Shown here in pieces: positions 26,130 through 34,800 of a stretch of 41,503 nucleotides of DNA. The stretch is taken from positions 1-41,503 of the forward strand of contig CAKRIL010000025.1 in NCBI GenBank assembly GCA_934343915.1. The letters run 5' to 3'. The notes under the pieces were generated by a model. The model was not told where the DNA came from and did no database searches. It was given only the letters and a program-made list of their open reading frames with translations. Within the stretch, counting starts at the first letter, position 1. Each line of letters starts with the position of its first letter. Origin of the DNA: an uncultured Lachnospiraceae bacterium. Its GTDB lineage: Bacteria > Bacillota > Clostridia > Lachnospirales > Lachnospiraceae. Made by a program: the position numbers and the translations under genes.

Positions 26130-27293
26130 TTACTGCTCTTCGGAAACTGAAAAGTTATCCTCTGACTCTGCAGAATCAGCCTCGCCGTCATAATTATTCT
26201 CCTCAGAATACTCACCCTCATCATAATTCTCATATGGATTGGTGTAGTCCTCTCCGAGTTCCTTCATCTGGGATTCGCTCTTAATATCAATCTTAAAGCC
26301 TGTAAGCTTAGCTGCAAGTCTTGCATTCTGACCTTCCTTGCCGATTGCAAGTGAAAGCTGGTAATCAGGAACAACAACTCTTGCTGTCTTAGCTTCATCA
26401 TCTGCGATTACGGATACAACCTTCGCAGGGCTTAAAGCGTTCTCAATAAGATATGCAGCATTCTCATTCCAAGCTACAATATCAATCTTCTCTCCGCCAA
26501 GCTCATCAACTACCGCATTAACTCTTGCTCCGTTGATACCTACGCATGCGCCTACCGGGTCAACATCAGGGTTGCTTGACCATACGGCAATCTTGGTTCT
26601 TGAACCTGCCTCTCTCGCAACGTTCATAATCTCAACTGTTCCGTCACGAACCTCTGCAACCTCAGCCTCGAAAAGTCTCTTTACAAGCTCAGGATGTGTT
26701 CTCGAAACAAGAATCTTAGGTCCCTTATTGCCGTTCTTAACCTCAAGCACATACACCTTCACACGGTCATTAGGCTTGAAGGTCTCACCCTTAACCATCT
26801 CTGATTCGTTGAGTGTGGCATCAACCTTACCGAGATTGATGATTACATTTCTTCCGACATAACGCTGAACAACACCTGTAACAACGTCCTTCTCCTTGCT
26901 GCAGTACTGATCATAGAGAACGTTTCTCTCCTCCTCACGGATTGTCTGAAGAATCACGTTCTTTGCAACCTGGATTGCAATACGTCCGAAATCCTTGGAC
27001 TTAACCTCCTGGTTTACAATATCTCCGATGTCGTACTTAGCATTAATCATCTTAGCGTCCGCAAGACTTATCTGTGAAGCATCATCCGTAACCTCATCGA
27101 CAACCTCCTTCTCGGCTATAACCTTGAAATCTCCTGTCTCTCTGTTGATTGTAACCTTGAAGTTATCGGACTTGCCGAAATGGTTCTTGCATGCCGTGAG
27201 AAGTGATGTCTCTATTGCTGACAATAACTTCTCCTTGCTAATCTCCTTCTCCTTCTCGAGTGCGTCGAGTGCCTCAATTAATTCCTTGTTCAT
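26130..27293 (-). CDS. nusA: transcription termination/antitermination factor NusA
   Basis: NusA binds RNA polymerase and modulates pausing, termination and antitermination. The N-terminal domain (MNKELIEALDALEKEKEISK), the S1 domain (VVTGVVQRYVGRNVIINLGK), and two KH domains (GINGARVNAVVDELGGEKID and LAIGKEGQNARLAAKLTGFK) are in the usual order. A short acidic tail (EYSEENNYDGEADSAESE) follows. The ATG at 27305 overlaps the GGAGG; the ATG at 27293 has proper five-base spacing (387 aa). It lies between rimP and ylxR. Confidence 0.96.
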   Translation of the reverse strand: MNKELIEALDALEKEKEISKEKLLSAIETSLLTACKNHFGKSDNFKVTINRETGDFKVIAEKEVVDEVTDDASQISLADAKMINAKYDIGDIVNQEVKSKDFGRIAIQVAKNVILQTIREEERNVLYDQYCSKEKDVVTGVVQRYVGRNVIINLGKVDATLNESEMVKGETFKPNDRVKVYVLEVKNGNKGPKILVSRTHPELVKRLFEAEVAEVRDGTVEIMNVAREAGSRTKIAVWSSNPDVDPVGACVGINGARVNAVVDELGGEKIDIVAWNENAAYLIENALSPAKVVSVIADDEAKTARVVVPDYQLSLAIGKEGQNARLAAKLTGFKIDIKSESQMKELGEDYTNPYENYDEGEYSEENNYDGEADSAESEDNFSVSEEQ

Positions 27294-27341
27294 CATATCC
27301 TCCATTTCCGCTTACATTCTCTTATAGGTAAGCTGTATATT

Positions 27342-27809
27342 CTAAAAATCAAAAGCAAGTCTTATGAGTGCAAGTGCTGTTTTCTCGTACACAGCCGCAG
27401 TGCCGTCCTCATGCTCTATTGTCACCGTACTGTCATCAAATGCCGTAAGTATTCCTCTGTCTTCCTTAACCTTATTGACAGCCTTGTAGAGTCTCAACTC
27501 CACCTCGTTGCCGATGTTCCTCTTAAAATCCTTATCCTTCTTAAGAGGTCTTAAAAGTCCCGGAGAGCTCACCTCAAGAATGTATGCATCCTCAATGAAA
27601 TCCTCCTTGTCAAGCAAATCAGAAAATGCTCTGCTCACAAGCTCACAGTCATCGACCGTGATTCCGCCTTCCTTATCAATGTATGCCCTGAGGTACCAGC
27701 TGCTTCCTTCCTTGACATACTCAACATCGACCAATTCAAAATGATTAGCTTCAATAATAGGTGTAATCATCGCCTCGGCTCTTGCCTCATATTCCTCTCT
27801 TCTTGCCAT
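27342..27809 (-). CDS. rimP: ribosome maturation factor RimP
   Basis: RimP assists 30S assembly. The protein has the two-domain pattern: ARAEAMITPIIEANHFELVD, VEYVKEGSSWYLRAYIDKEG and EDAYILEVSSPGLLRPLKKD, followed by an Sm-like C-terminal domain with GILTAFDDSTVTIEHEDG. A longer frame opens at 27860, but it reads through the leader hairpin. The ATG at 27809 follows AAAGGAAATT, giving 155 aa. First gene of the operon. Confidence 0.94.
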   Translation of the reverse strand: MARREEYEARAEAMITPIIEANHFELVDVEYVKEGSSWYLRAYIDKEGGITVDDCELVSRAFSDLLDKEDFIEDAYILEVSSPGLLRPLKKDKDFKRNIGNEVELRLYKAVNKVKEDRGILTAFDDSTVTIEHEDGTAAVYEKTALALIRLAFDF

Positions 27810-27840
27810 AATTTCCTTTCCTGACTCCAAACTAAAACGA

Positions 27841-27864
27841 AAGAGTGGGTTCTCACCCACTCTT
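27841..27864 (-). terminator. rimP leader hairpin, probable transcription attenuator
   Basis: AAGAGTGGGT pairs perfectly with ACCCACTCTT around a four-base loop. TTCGTTTTAG follows on the minus strand. It lies between the rimP promoter and the rimP ribosome binding site, so it would act on the whole rimP-nusA-infB operon. Attenuator leaders are known before rimP in Firmicutes. Confidence 0.7.
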
Positions 27865-27895
27865 GCCAGTCAACATGTATCATAAATCAAATAGT

Positions 27896-27924
27896 ACTAT
27901 ATCACATCATTTTAAAGAATGCAA
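27896..27924 (-). promoter_or_regulatory. sigma-A-type promoter of the rimP-infB operon
   Basis: TTGCAT, 17 bp, TATAGT on the minus strand, about 85 bp before the rimP ATG. The -35 box lies 19 bp after the stop codon of the AraC-type gene. Confidence 0.8.
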
Positions 27925-27942
27925 GCACTTTTTGTTGAAAAT

Positions 27943-28824
27943 TTATCCCCTGTTCCACTGTGCCCACTTCTTGCGGTACTCCTCAGCCGTCATTCCCTCA
28001 TTCTCAATAAAAAGATGGCGGAACAAATCGGCATTCATAATCCCCGACTCAGCGACAATCTCCTTCACAGGCTTAACTGAGAATCTTAGAAGCTCCTTCG
28101 CACAGGTAAATCTTCTGTTAAGGATATAATCACACAAATCAATTCCGTACTTTTCCTTGAACTGTCTGTTGATTGTGATTTCATCCATATCATATTCCCT
28201 GCACACATTCTCAAGAAGGTCTTCCTCCTTGAAGCGGTCATTGACTGATTCACGGATATTGTTGAGAATATCAGGATTAAGCTTCTTATTTCCTTCATTA
28301 ATAATATCCACAAGTATCGTAGTTACAAGCGTGGTTAATATGCTGTGGCATATATATTCGCTTGTAATATCCTTCTCATTCTGATTAGCCATCACCTCAT
28401 CTATGATTGAGCTGTACTTTCTTGAGTCGGACGCTCTGAAAACAGGCGAGCCGCCGTTCTTCTCAAGAAATATTCCATAGTAGTCCGAAAGCAGCGTTCC
28501 ATCCATATGAACCCACTTAAGCTCCCACTGTGAATCATCACTGCTGCAGTGCTCATACAGCTTACGGCAGTCAATAAAAGCGCAGTCTCCTGCCTTTATC
28601 TCGTATTCACCGTTCTCATACAGCACTCTTCCATGTCCCGACACGACGGTAAAGAAAAGATATGAATCAAGATTGCTTCTGCTGCTCACATGTGGCTTAA
28701 TGCTCCTGAGCTTTCCGACCTCCTGAACATATATAAGCTTCTTTCTTGCGAACTCACTCGGTGTGTGAAGATACCTCTTAGAGCTTGTCATATCATTCGT
28801 GTCAAATAATGCTTCTTCACTCAT
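27943..28824 (-). CDS. AraC-family transcriptional regulator
   Basis: The 293-aa protein has an N-terminal cupin-like sensor (YLFFTVVSGHGRVLYENGEY, AGDCAFIDCRKLYEHCS) and a C-terminal double helix-turn-helix (LLENVCREYDMDEITINRQF, YILNRRFTCAKELLRFS, VKEIVAESGIMNADLFRHLF). Such regulators usually bind a sugar or other small molecule. The ATG at 28824 lies 2 bp after the epimerase stop, and its GAGGAGG is in the last epimerase codons, so the two are coupled. This hints at control of nucleotide-sugar or glycan functions, but the ligand is unknown. It ends just before the rimP promoter with no visible terminator. Confidence 0.92.
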   Translation of the reverse strand: MSEEALFDTNDMTSSKRYLHTPSEFARKKLIYVQEVGKLRSIKPHVSSRSNLDSYLFFTVVSGHGRVLYENGEYEIKAGDCAFIDCRKLYEHCSSDDSQWELKWVHMDGTLLSDYYGIFLEKNGGSPVFRASDSRKYSSIIDEVMANQNEKDITSEYICHSILTTLVTTILVDIINEGNKKLNPDILNNIRESVNDRFKEEDLLENVCREYDMDEITINRQFKEKYGIDLCDYILNRRFTCAKELLRFSVKPVKEIVAESGIMNADLFRHLFIENEGMTAEEYRKKWAQWNRG

Positions 28825-28826
28825 CC

Positions 28827-29780
28827 TTATTCCTCCTCACGCCAATAATCAAGTATCTCTTTTATCGTCTGTTCAAGCGGGATTCTCGGCTCCCAGCCGG
28901 TCTCAGACTTAATCTTTGTTATATCCGCCTCAATGACAGGCACGTCAACAGGTCTTATCTTATTAGGATCAACCTTGACCTCTATCTGCGCCGTTGACAT
29001 TCCTATAATCATGTCGAGCATCTTTCTTATCTCTATCGCATTGCCGCTGCCGACATTGTAGGTCTCACCGGCTCTGCCATTAAGAGCGAGGAGACCGTAT
29101 GCCCTGACCACATCACGCACATCCGTAAAATCACGCCTTGCAGCAAGATTACCGACGTACATAACAGGCTCTCTTTTTCCCTTCTCTATCTCTGCGACCT
29201 GTTTGCAGAAATCAGACACAACGAATATCGGCGACTGTTTTGGTCCCACATGATTAAATGCCCTGATAAGCATAAGCTCCATATCGTATGCCTTGGAATA
29301 TATGCTTCCTATCATATTCTGACATACCTTGGTGGCCGCATATATATTGCCCGGTCTCAGCTTCGTATCCTCACTGATTGGAGTCTCATTTTCAAGAATA
29401 TGTCCGTACTCCTCACCCGAGCCCACAAGAAGCACCCTCGGCTTGTAATAGAGCTCTCTCACCGCATCCATCAGGTTGACGCTGCCCTTGATATTCACAT
29501 CAATCGTGAGTGTCGGATTCTTCCAAGCCACACTGACTGAACTCTGTGCCGCAAGATGGAATATATAATCAGGTCTGACTGCATACAAAAGCTCTACAAT
29601 ATCATTCTTATTGAGAATATCGAGTTCATATACACGTTCCCCGAGAAATGACAGATCTTCCTGTGTCTGTGTGTCCGGAAGCTTCGTGGCATGAACCTCC
29701 ATATCAAATTCATCCTGCAGGCACTCTGCCAAATATCCTCCGACAAACCCTCCCGCACCGATAATCAATGCCTTCTTCAT
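28827..29780 (-). CDS. NAD-dependent nucleotide-sugar epimerase/dehydratase (GDP-mannose dehydratase/reductase-like)
   Basis: This is an extended short-chain dehydrogenase of 317 aa. It has the NAD(P) motif GAGGFVGGYL at the N-terminus, IFHLAAQSSVSVAWKNP, the active-site pattern GSGEEYG, YAATK (Tyr-x-x-x-Lys), RAFNHVGPKQ, DFTDVRDVVRAY and ETYNVGSG. This resembles the GDP-mannose 4,6-dehydratase / GDP-4-keto-6-deoxymannose reductase group (gmd/rmd), but the exact substrate is not certain. A longer frame starts at 29792; GAGG is placed to serve the ATG at 29780 (MKKALIIGAGG). It lies between the rhomboid-like gene and the AraC gene. Confidence 0.88.
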   Translation of the reverse strand: MKKALIIGAGGFVGGYLAECLQDEFDMEVHATKLPDTQTQEDLSFLGERVYELDILNKNDIVELLYAVRPDYIFHLAAQSSVSVAWKNPTLTIDVNIKGSVNLMDAVRELYYKPRVLLVGSGEEYGHILENETPISEDTKLRPGNIYAATKVCQNMIGSIYSKAYDMELMLIRAFNHVGPKQSPIFVVSDFCKQVAEIEKGKREPVMYVGNLAARRDFTDVRDVVRAYGLLALNGRAGETYNVGSGNAIEIRKMLDMIIGMSTAQIEVKVDPNKIRPVDVPVIEADITKIKSETGWEPRIPLEQTIKEILDYWREEE

Positions 29781-29809
29781 ATTAATCCTCATTATTTATC
29801 ACATTAATT

Positions 29810-30670
29810 TTATTCAAAATGCTTATGTGTGTACAGATGATCCTGACAGAACTCATAATTGCCGTTGCACTTAGAGCAGTAACGGAACACAAGATTGTCC
29901 CCGTCTTTCTCCGTCCTTCCGCATATCGCACACTTATGCTTGGTGCCGCCGGCAGGCGATGCCGCCTTCACACTCTTCTTATAGGTATATTTGCGGTGCA
30001 TCTCCTTAGGAGCAAATCTCTTCATGTTCCTTGTTCCGAAATAGAACAGAATGAAGTTGAGCACGGATACGATGATACTTACTCTTGTAGCCCACACAAG
30101 CTTCTGTCCTGCTGCCCCGTAGACGCTGTACTGCCCTACCGCTATGAATTCATAAGCCATATAGATTACGTCTATGATTGCAAGCCACTTAATCTTAAGC
30201 GGAATAATCATCATGAAATACACCTGAACATCCGGGAAGCATACCGCAAATGCCAAAAACGATGCCATATTGATGTAGTAAGTGCTCGGGCTCATGCTTA
30301 TTCCCGTAATCCAGTACACAATCATCGTACTGATTGTCATGAAAAATATTCCTGAAAATATATAACAGTTATACCTGAAGCTTCCCCAGTATCTCTCAAG
30401 CGAAGAACCTATAAAATACTGAAACATGAACATAAACAGAATAAAGAACGAAAAGCTCTCAGGCACCGTACATACCCATGTTATAAGTCTCCACACCTGC
30501 CCCTTCATGACAAGCGCAGGATTAAGTTCGAGGTATCCGTACACCGTCGGTGCAGTAAGCAGGAGCACATATCCCAAAGCATATGCCGCAAGCAGATATA
30601 TAATGAGGTTCTTAATCGCATATCTTCCGTACTTTTTTTCCATTTTTGCCAAAAAATTATTCACACGCAT
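29810..30670 (-). CDS. rhomboid-fold membrane protein, probably catalytically inactive, with C-terminal zinc-ribbon
   Basis: The 286-aa protein has about six membrane segments between residues 20 and 215. QVWRLITWV before segment 2 and GSSLERYWGSFRYNCY after it match the rhomboid fold. The catalytic GxSG is missing: the corresponding segment reads YYINMASFLAFAV, and no histidine is seen in the last membrane helix (VSIIVSVLNFILFYF). After a basic stretch the C-terminal 45 aa hold a cysteine/histidine cluster: CAICG, YCSKC, CQDH and HKH, consistent with a zinc-binding domain on the cytoplasmic side. The ATG at 30670 follows AAGGA. It lies 45 bp after corA and 30 bp before the epimerase gene. 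Confidence 0.75.
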   Translation of the reverse strand: MRVNNFLAKMEKKYGRYAIKNLIIYLLAAYALGYVLLLTAPTVYGYLELNPALVMKGQVWRLITWVCTVPESFSFFILFMFMFQYFIGSSLERYWGSFRYNCYIFSGIFFMTISTMIVYWITGISMSPSTYYINMASFLAFAVCFPDVQVYFMMIIPLKIKWLAIIDVIYMAYEFIAVGQYSVYGAAGQKLVWATRVSIIVSVLNFILFYFGTRNMKRFAPKEMHRKYTYKKSVKAASPAGGTKHKCAICGRTEKDGDNLVFRYCSKCNGNYEFCQDHLYTHKHFE

Positions 30671-30715
30671 TCATTCCTTTTCTTTATAATTCCCCTCTAA
30701 AAAGCCAAACACACA

Positions 30716-31660
30716 CTAAAATAAATCCTTTTTCCAAAAAATGATGGAAACTATGAGTGAAAGCAGAATCGAAAAGCCTATTACAATAAGAAATCCAAAC
30801 GGACTACCTGCAAAAGGCATTCCCGATGTAGACACGTTCATTCCGTAAAAGCTTGCCACCATTGTAGGAATCGACAGCACAATCGTCACCGTGGCAAGAA
30901 ACTTCATGGACTGGTTGAGATTATTGGATATAATCGACGCAAATGCATCCATGCTTCCGCTCAAAATTCCGCTGTAAATGCTTGCCATTTCAATAGCCTG
31001 CTTATTCTCAATAATAACATCCTCAAGCAAATCCTCATCCTCAGGATATTTCTTAATCTTATCAATTCTGAAAAGCTTCTCAAGTACAAGCTCATTGCCC
31101 TTAAGTGACGTGGTAAAATATACAAGTGACTTCTCAAGCTCCTGTAATTCAAGCAGCTCCTTATTCTTCTGATCCTCGCGGAGCTTCTTTTCAAGCAGCT
31201 CGCTGCGCTTATCTATATTACGCAGATAATTGAGGAACAGTGTCGCATTCCTGTAGAGAATCTGCAGGATAAACCTTGTCTTCTTATAAGTATAAAATTC
31301 CCTCACTCTTCCGTCCATAAATGCCGTCAGAACAGGTGTATCCTCAAGACATATGGTAATAATCTGGTTATCCGTAAGGGCAATTCCGAGAGGGATTGTC
31401 CCATACCAGTCCTTACCGTTTCTCTCCTCAATTACAGGTATATCAACAATTATAAGAGTGTAATCGTCCTCAACCTGTATACGCGAACGTTCCTCCTCAT
31501 CGAGTGCTGCGCGCAAGTCCTCAAGCTGAATATTACATTCCTGTGATACCGTCTGAAGCTCATCAGCCGACGGCGATGTCATGGCAACCCAGCACCCCGC
31601 CTCTATCTCATTACTTCGCACCGTTCCGTGATGCTCAGAACTTAAATAAATCTTGTACAT
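30716..31660 (-). CDS. corA: CorA-family magnesium/divalent cation transporter
   Basis: The protein has a large N-terminal cytoplasmic domain with long helices and two C-terminal membrane segments. The family motif YGMN is at ASFYGMNVS between them, and KKDLF is the basic tail. It forms pentameric channels for Mg2+ in this family. A longer frame opens at 31693; the ATG at 31660 (MYKIYLSSEHH) follows AAAGGAG with five-base spacing, giving 314 aa. It has its own consensus promoter (31697-31725). Confidence 0.92.
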   Translation of the reverse strand: MYKIYLSSEHHGTVRSNEIEAGCWVAMTSPSADELQTVSQECNIQLEDLRAALDEEERSRIQVEDDYTLIIVDIPVIEERNGKDWYGTIPLGIALTDNQIITICLEDTPVLTAFMDGRVREFYTYKKTRFILQILYRNATLFLNYLRNIDKRSELLEKKLREDQKNKELLELQELEKSLVYFTTSLKGNELVLEKLFRIDKIKKYPEDEDLLEDVIIENKQAIEMASIYSGILSGSMDAFASIISNNLNQSMKFLATVTIVLSIPTMVASFYGMNVSTSGMPFAGSPFGFLIVIGFSILLSLIVSIIFWKKDLF

Positions 31661-31696
31661 ACGGACTCCTTTAAAATTAGTATGCAAACACATTTC

Positions 31697-31725
31697 AGTA
31701 TAATTTTTTTTTAATATTTTGTCAA
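31697..31725 (-). promoter_or_regulatory. consensus promoter of corA
   Basis: TTGACA, 17 bp, TATACT on the minus strand, 37 bp before the corA ATG. The -35 is a perfect consensus, and it is back-to-back with the promoter at 31738-31766. Confidence 0.82.
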
Positions 31726-31737
31726 TGACGGTTGCTA

Positions 31738-31766
31738 TTGATATTTAAAAAAAATTATACTATAAT
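31738..31766 (+). promoter_or_regulatory. consensus promoter of the activase gene
   Basis: TTGATA, 17 bp, TATAAT on the plus strand, 59 bp before the ATG at 31825. The two divergent -35 boxes are separated by 12 bp. Confidence 0.82.
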
Positions 31767-31824
31767 GTAACATACTTGGGTTTTACTGCCCTCCTATTTT
31801 ATATGACAAAGGAGATGTATTCTC

Positions 31825-34800
31825 ATGACGACATCCGAATACAGACTTGGAATCGACATAGGTTCCACTACAGTCAAGATAGCAATTATTGATAAAGATA
31901 ACAATATATTGTTTTCCGATTACGAAAGACACTTTGCCAACATTCAGGAGACTCTTGCGGGTCTTCTTGTAAAGGCAAAGGAAAAATTAGGTGCGATAAA
32001 GGTTCACCCTGTCATAACGGGTTCCGGCGGTCTTACACTCGCAAGCCACCTTGAAGTTCCGTTCACACAGGAGGTTGTTGCCGTATCAACTGCTCTCAGC
32101 GACTACGCTCCTCAGACCGACGTAGCTATCGAGCTCGGCGGTGAGGATGCAAAGATAATCTACTTCACCAACGGTATCGACCAGCGTATGAATGGTATCT
32201 GTGCCGGAGGTACAGGCTCATTCATCGACCAGATGGCTACACTTTTACAGACTGATGCCACCGGTCTTAATGAGTATGCCAAAAATTATCAGGCAATATA
32301 CCCTATTGCTGCCCGCTGCGGTGTATTTGCAAAGTCAGACATCCAGCCTCTTATCAATGAAGGAGCCACAAAGGAAGACTTATCAGCTTCCATATTCCAG
32401 GCTGTTGTCAACCAGACCATAAGCGGTCTTGCCTGCGGCAAGCCTATCCGCGGAAATGTCGCTTTCCTCGGTGGCCCGCTCCACTTCTTATCCGAGCTTA
32501 AGAATGCTTTTATCCGCACGCTTAATCTCGGTCCTGAGAACATTATTGCCCCTGAGCATTCACATCTTTTCGCCGCTGTCGGCTCTGCCATGACCGCCAA
32601 GGATGAGGTTGCCATCGATATTGATGCTCTCATTACGAAGCTTCACAATAAGATTAAAATGGACTTTGAGGTTGAGCGTATGGAGCCTCTGTTCGCATCA
32701 CAGGATGCTTACAAGGAATTCCGTGCACGTCATGACAGCCACTGTGTTGTAAAGGGAAGCCTCAAGGACTACTCCGGCAGCTGCTATCTCGGAATAGATG
32801 CCGGCTCCACCACAACCAAGGCTGCAGTAGTAGCTGAGGACGGAACATTACTCTATTCATTTTACAGCAGCAACAACGGAAGTCCGCTTGCCACCTCCAT
32901 CAAGGCAATCAAGGAGATATATTCGATTCTCCCTGCCGATGCACATATAGTCCGCTCATGTTCCACCGGGTACGGCGAAGCACTAATAAAGTCCGCGCTC
33001 ATGCTCGATGACGGCGAGGTTGAGACCGTGTCCCACTACTACGCCGCTGCATTCTTTGACCCGGCAGTTGACTGCATTCTCGATATCGGCGGTCAGGACA
33101 TGAAGTGTATTAAGATTAAGAACAACACCGTAGACAGCGTTCAGCTCAACGAGGCTTGTTCGTCAGGCTGCGGTTCCTTTATAGAGACCTTTGCCAAGTC
33201 GCTCAACTACTCTGTTGAAGATTTTGCAAAGGAAGCTCTCTTTGCTCCGCATCCTATTGACCTCGGAACAAGATGTACCGTATTCATGAATTCCAAGGTT
33301 AAGCAGGCACAGAAGGAAGGTGCAAGCGTCGCTGATATTTCCGCAGGACTTGCCTATTCCGTAATCAAGAATGCTCTTTACAAGGTTATCAAGATTTCCG
33401 ACCCTAAGGACCTCGGACATCAGATAGTCGTTCAGGGTGGTACCTTCTACAATGATGCCGTGCTCAGAAGTCTTGAGAAGATTACAGGTGTTGAAGTTAT
33501 TCGTCCTGATATTGCAGGAATCATGGGTGCCTTCGGTGCCGCACTTGTGGCAAGAGAGCGCTATGAGGGTCAGGAGACTACAATGCTCTCCATTGATAAG
33601 ATTAACGAGCTTACATACGAGACAAGAATGGCGAGATGTAAGGGCTGTACCAACAGCTGTCTTCTCACAATCAACCGTTTCTCCGGCGGCAGACAGTTCA
33701 TATCCGGCAACCGCTGTGAGCGTGGTATCGGCAAGGAAAAGAACAAAGACCATGTACCTAACCTTTTTGAATACAAAAATAATCGTCTCTTCTCCTATGA
33801 GCCGCTTGAGATAACCGACGCACCTCGCGGTGTTGTGGGTATTCCGCGTGTACTCAATATGTATGAAAACTATCCGTTCTGGTTCACATTCTTTACAAAG
33901 CTCGGCTTCAGAGTCATTCTTTCTCCTGAGTCAAGCCGTAAGATATATGAACTCGGAATCGAGTCCATACCTAGTGAGTCAGAGTGCTACCCTGCCAAGC
34001 TTGCACATGGTCATGTATCATGGCTTATCAAGCAGGGCGTGAAGTTCATCTTCTATCCTTGCATTCCTTATGAGCGCAAGGAGATTGAGAACACCAACAA
34101 CCATTACAACTGCCCTATCGTCACATCCTACGCCGAGAACATCAAGAACAATGTTGAGGAGCTTGTGACCGAGAACGTCCTTTTTATGAACCCGTTCCTG
34201 TCATTTGCAGACGAAAAGGTTCTTGCCAAGCGTCTTGCCAAGGAGGTAGGTTCACAGTTCAACATACCTTCGGGCGAAATCAATAATGCATGCCACGCGG
34301 CATGGGAAGAGCTTGCAGCCTGCCGTGCAGATGTAATGAAGAAGGGTGAGGAGACTCTTAAGTACCTTGAAGAGACCGGAAGACATGCCATCGTGCTTGC
34401 AGGTCGTCCGTACCATATTGACCCTGAGATTAATCATGGTATTCCTGAGCTTATCAACAGCTATGGCATTGCCGTACTCACAGAGGACTCAATCTCCCAT
34501 CTTGGCAAGATTGAGCGTCCGCTCATCGTTATGGATCAATGGATGTACCACTCCCGTCTGTATGCCGCAGCAAGCTTCATACGCGACAAGGACAACATAG
34601 ATATGATACAGCTCAACTCCTTCGGATGCGGTCTCGATGCTGTCACAACAGATCAGGTCAACGATATTCTCTCATCCGCAGGTAAGATATACACCGTACT
34701 CAAGATTGATGAGGTCAACAACCTCGGAGCTGCAAGAATCCGTATACGTTCTCTCATCTCCGCAATCAAGGTGCGTGAGCGCAACAACTATCAGCGCAAG

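Noticed and set aside
33163..33753. A 196-aa minus-strand frame opposite the activase gene
   Set aside because: Antisense shadow of a certain gene, without ribosome binding site or recognisable domain.
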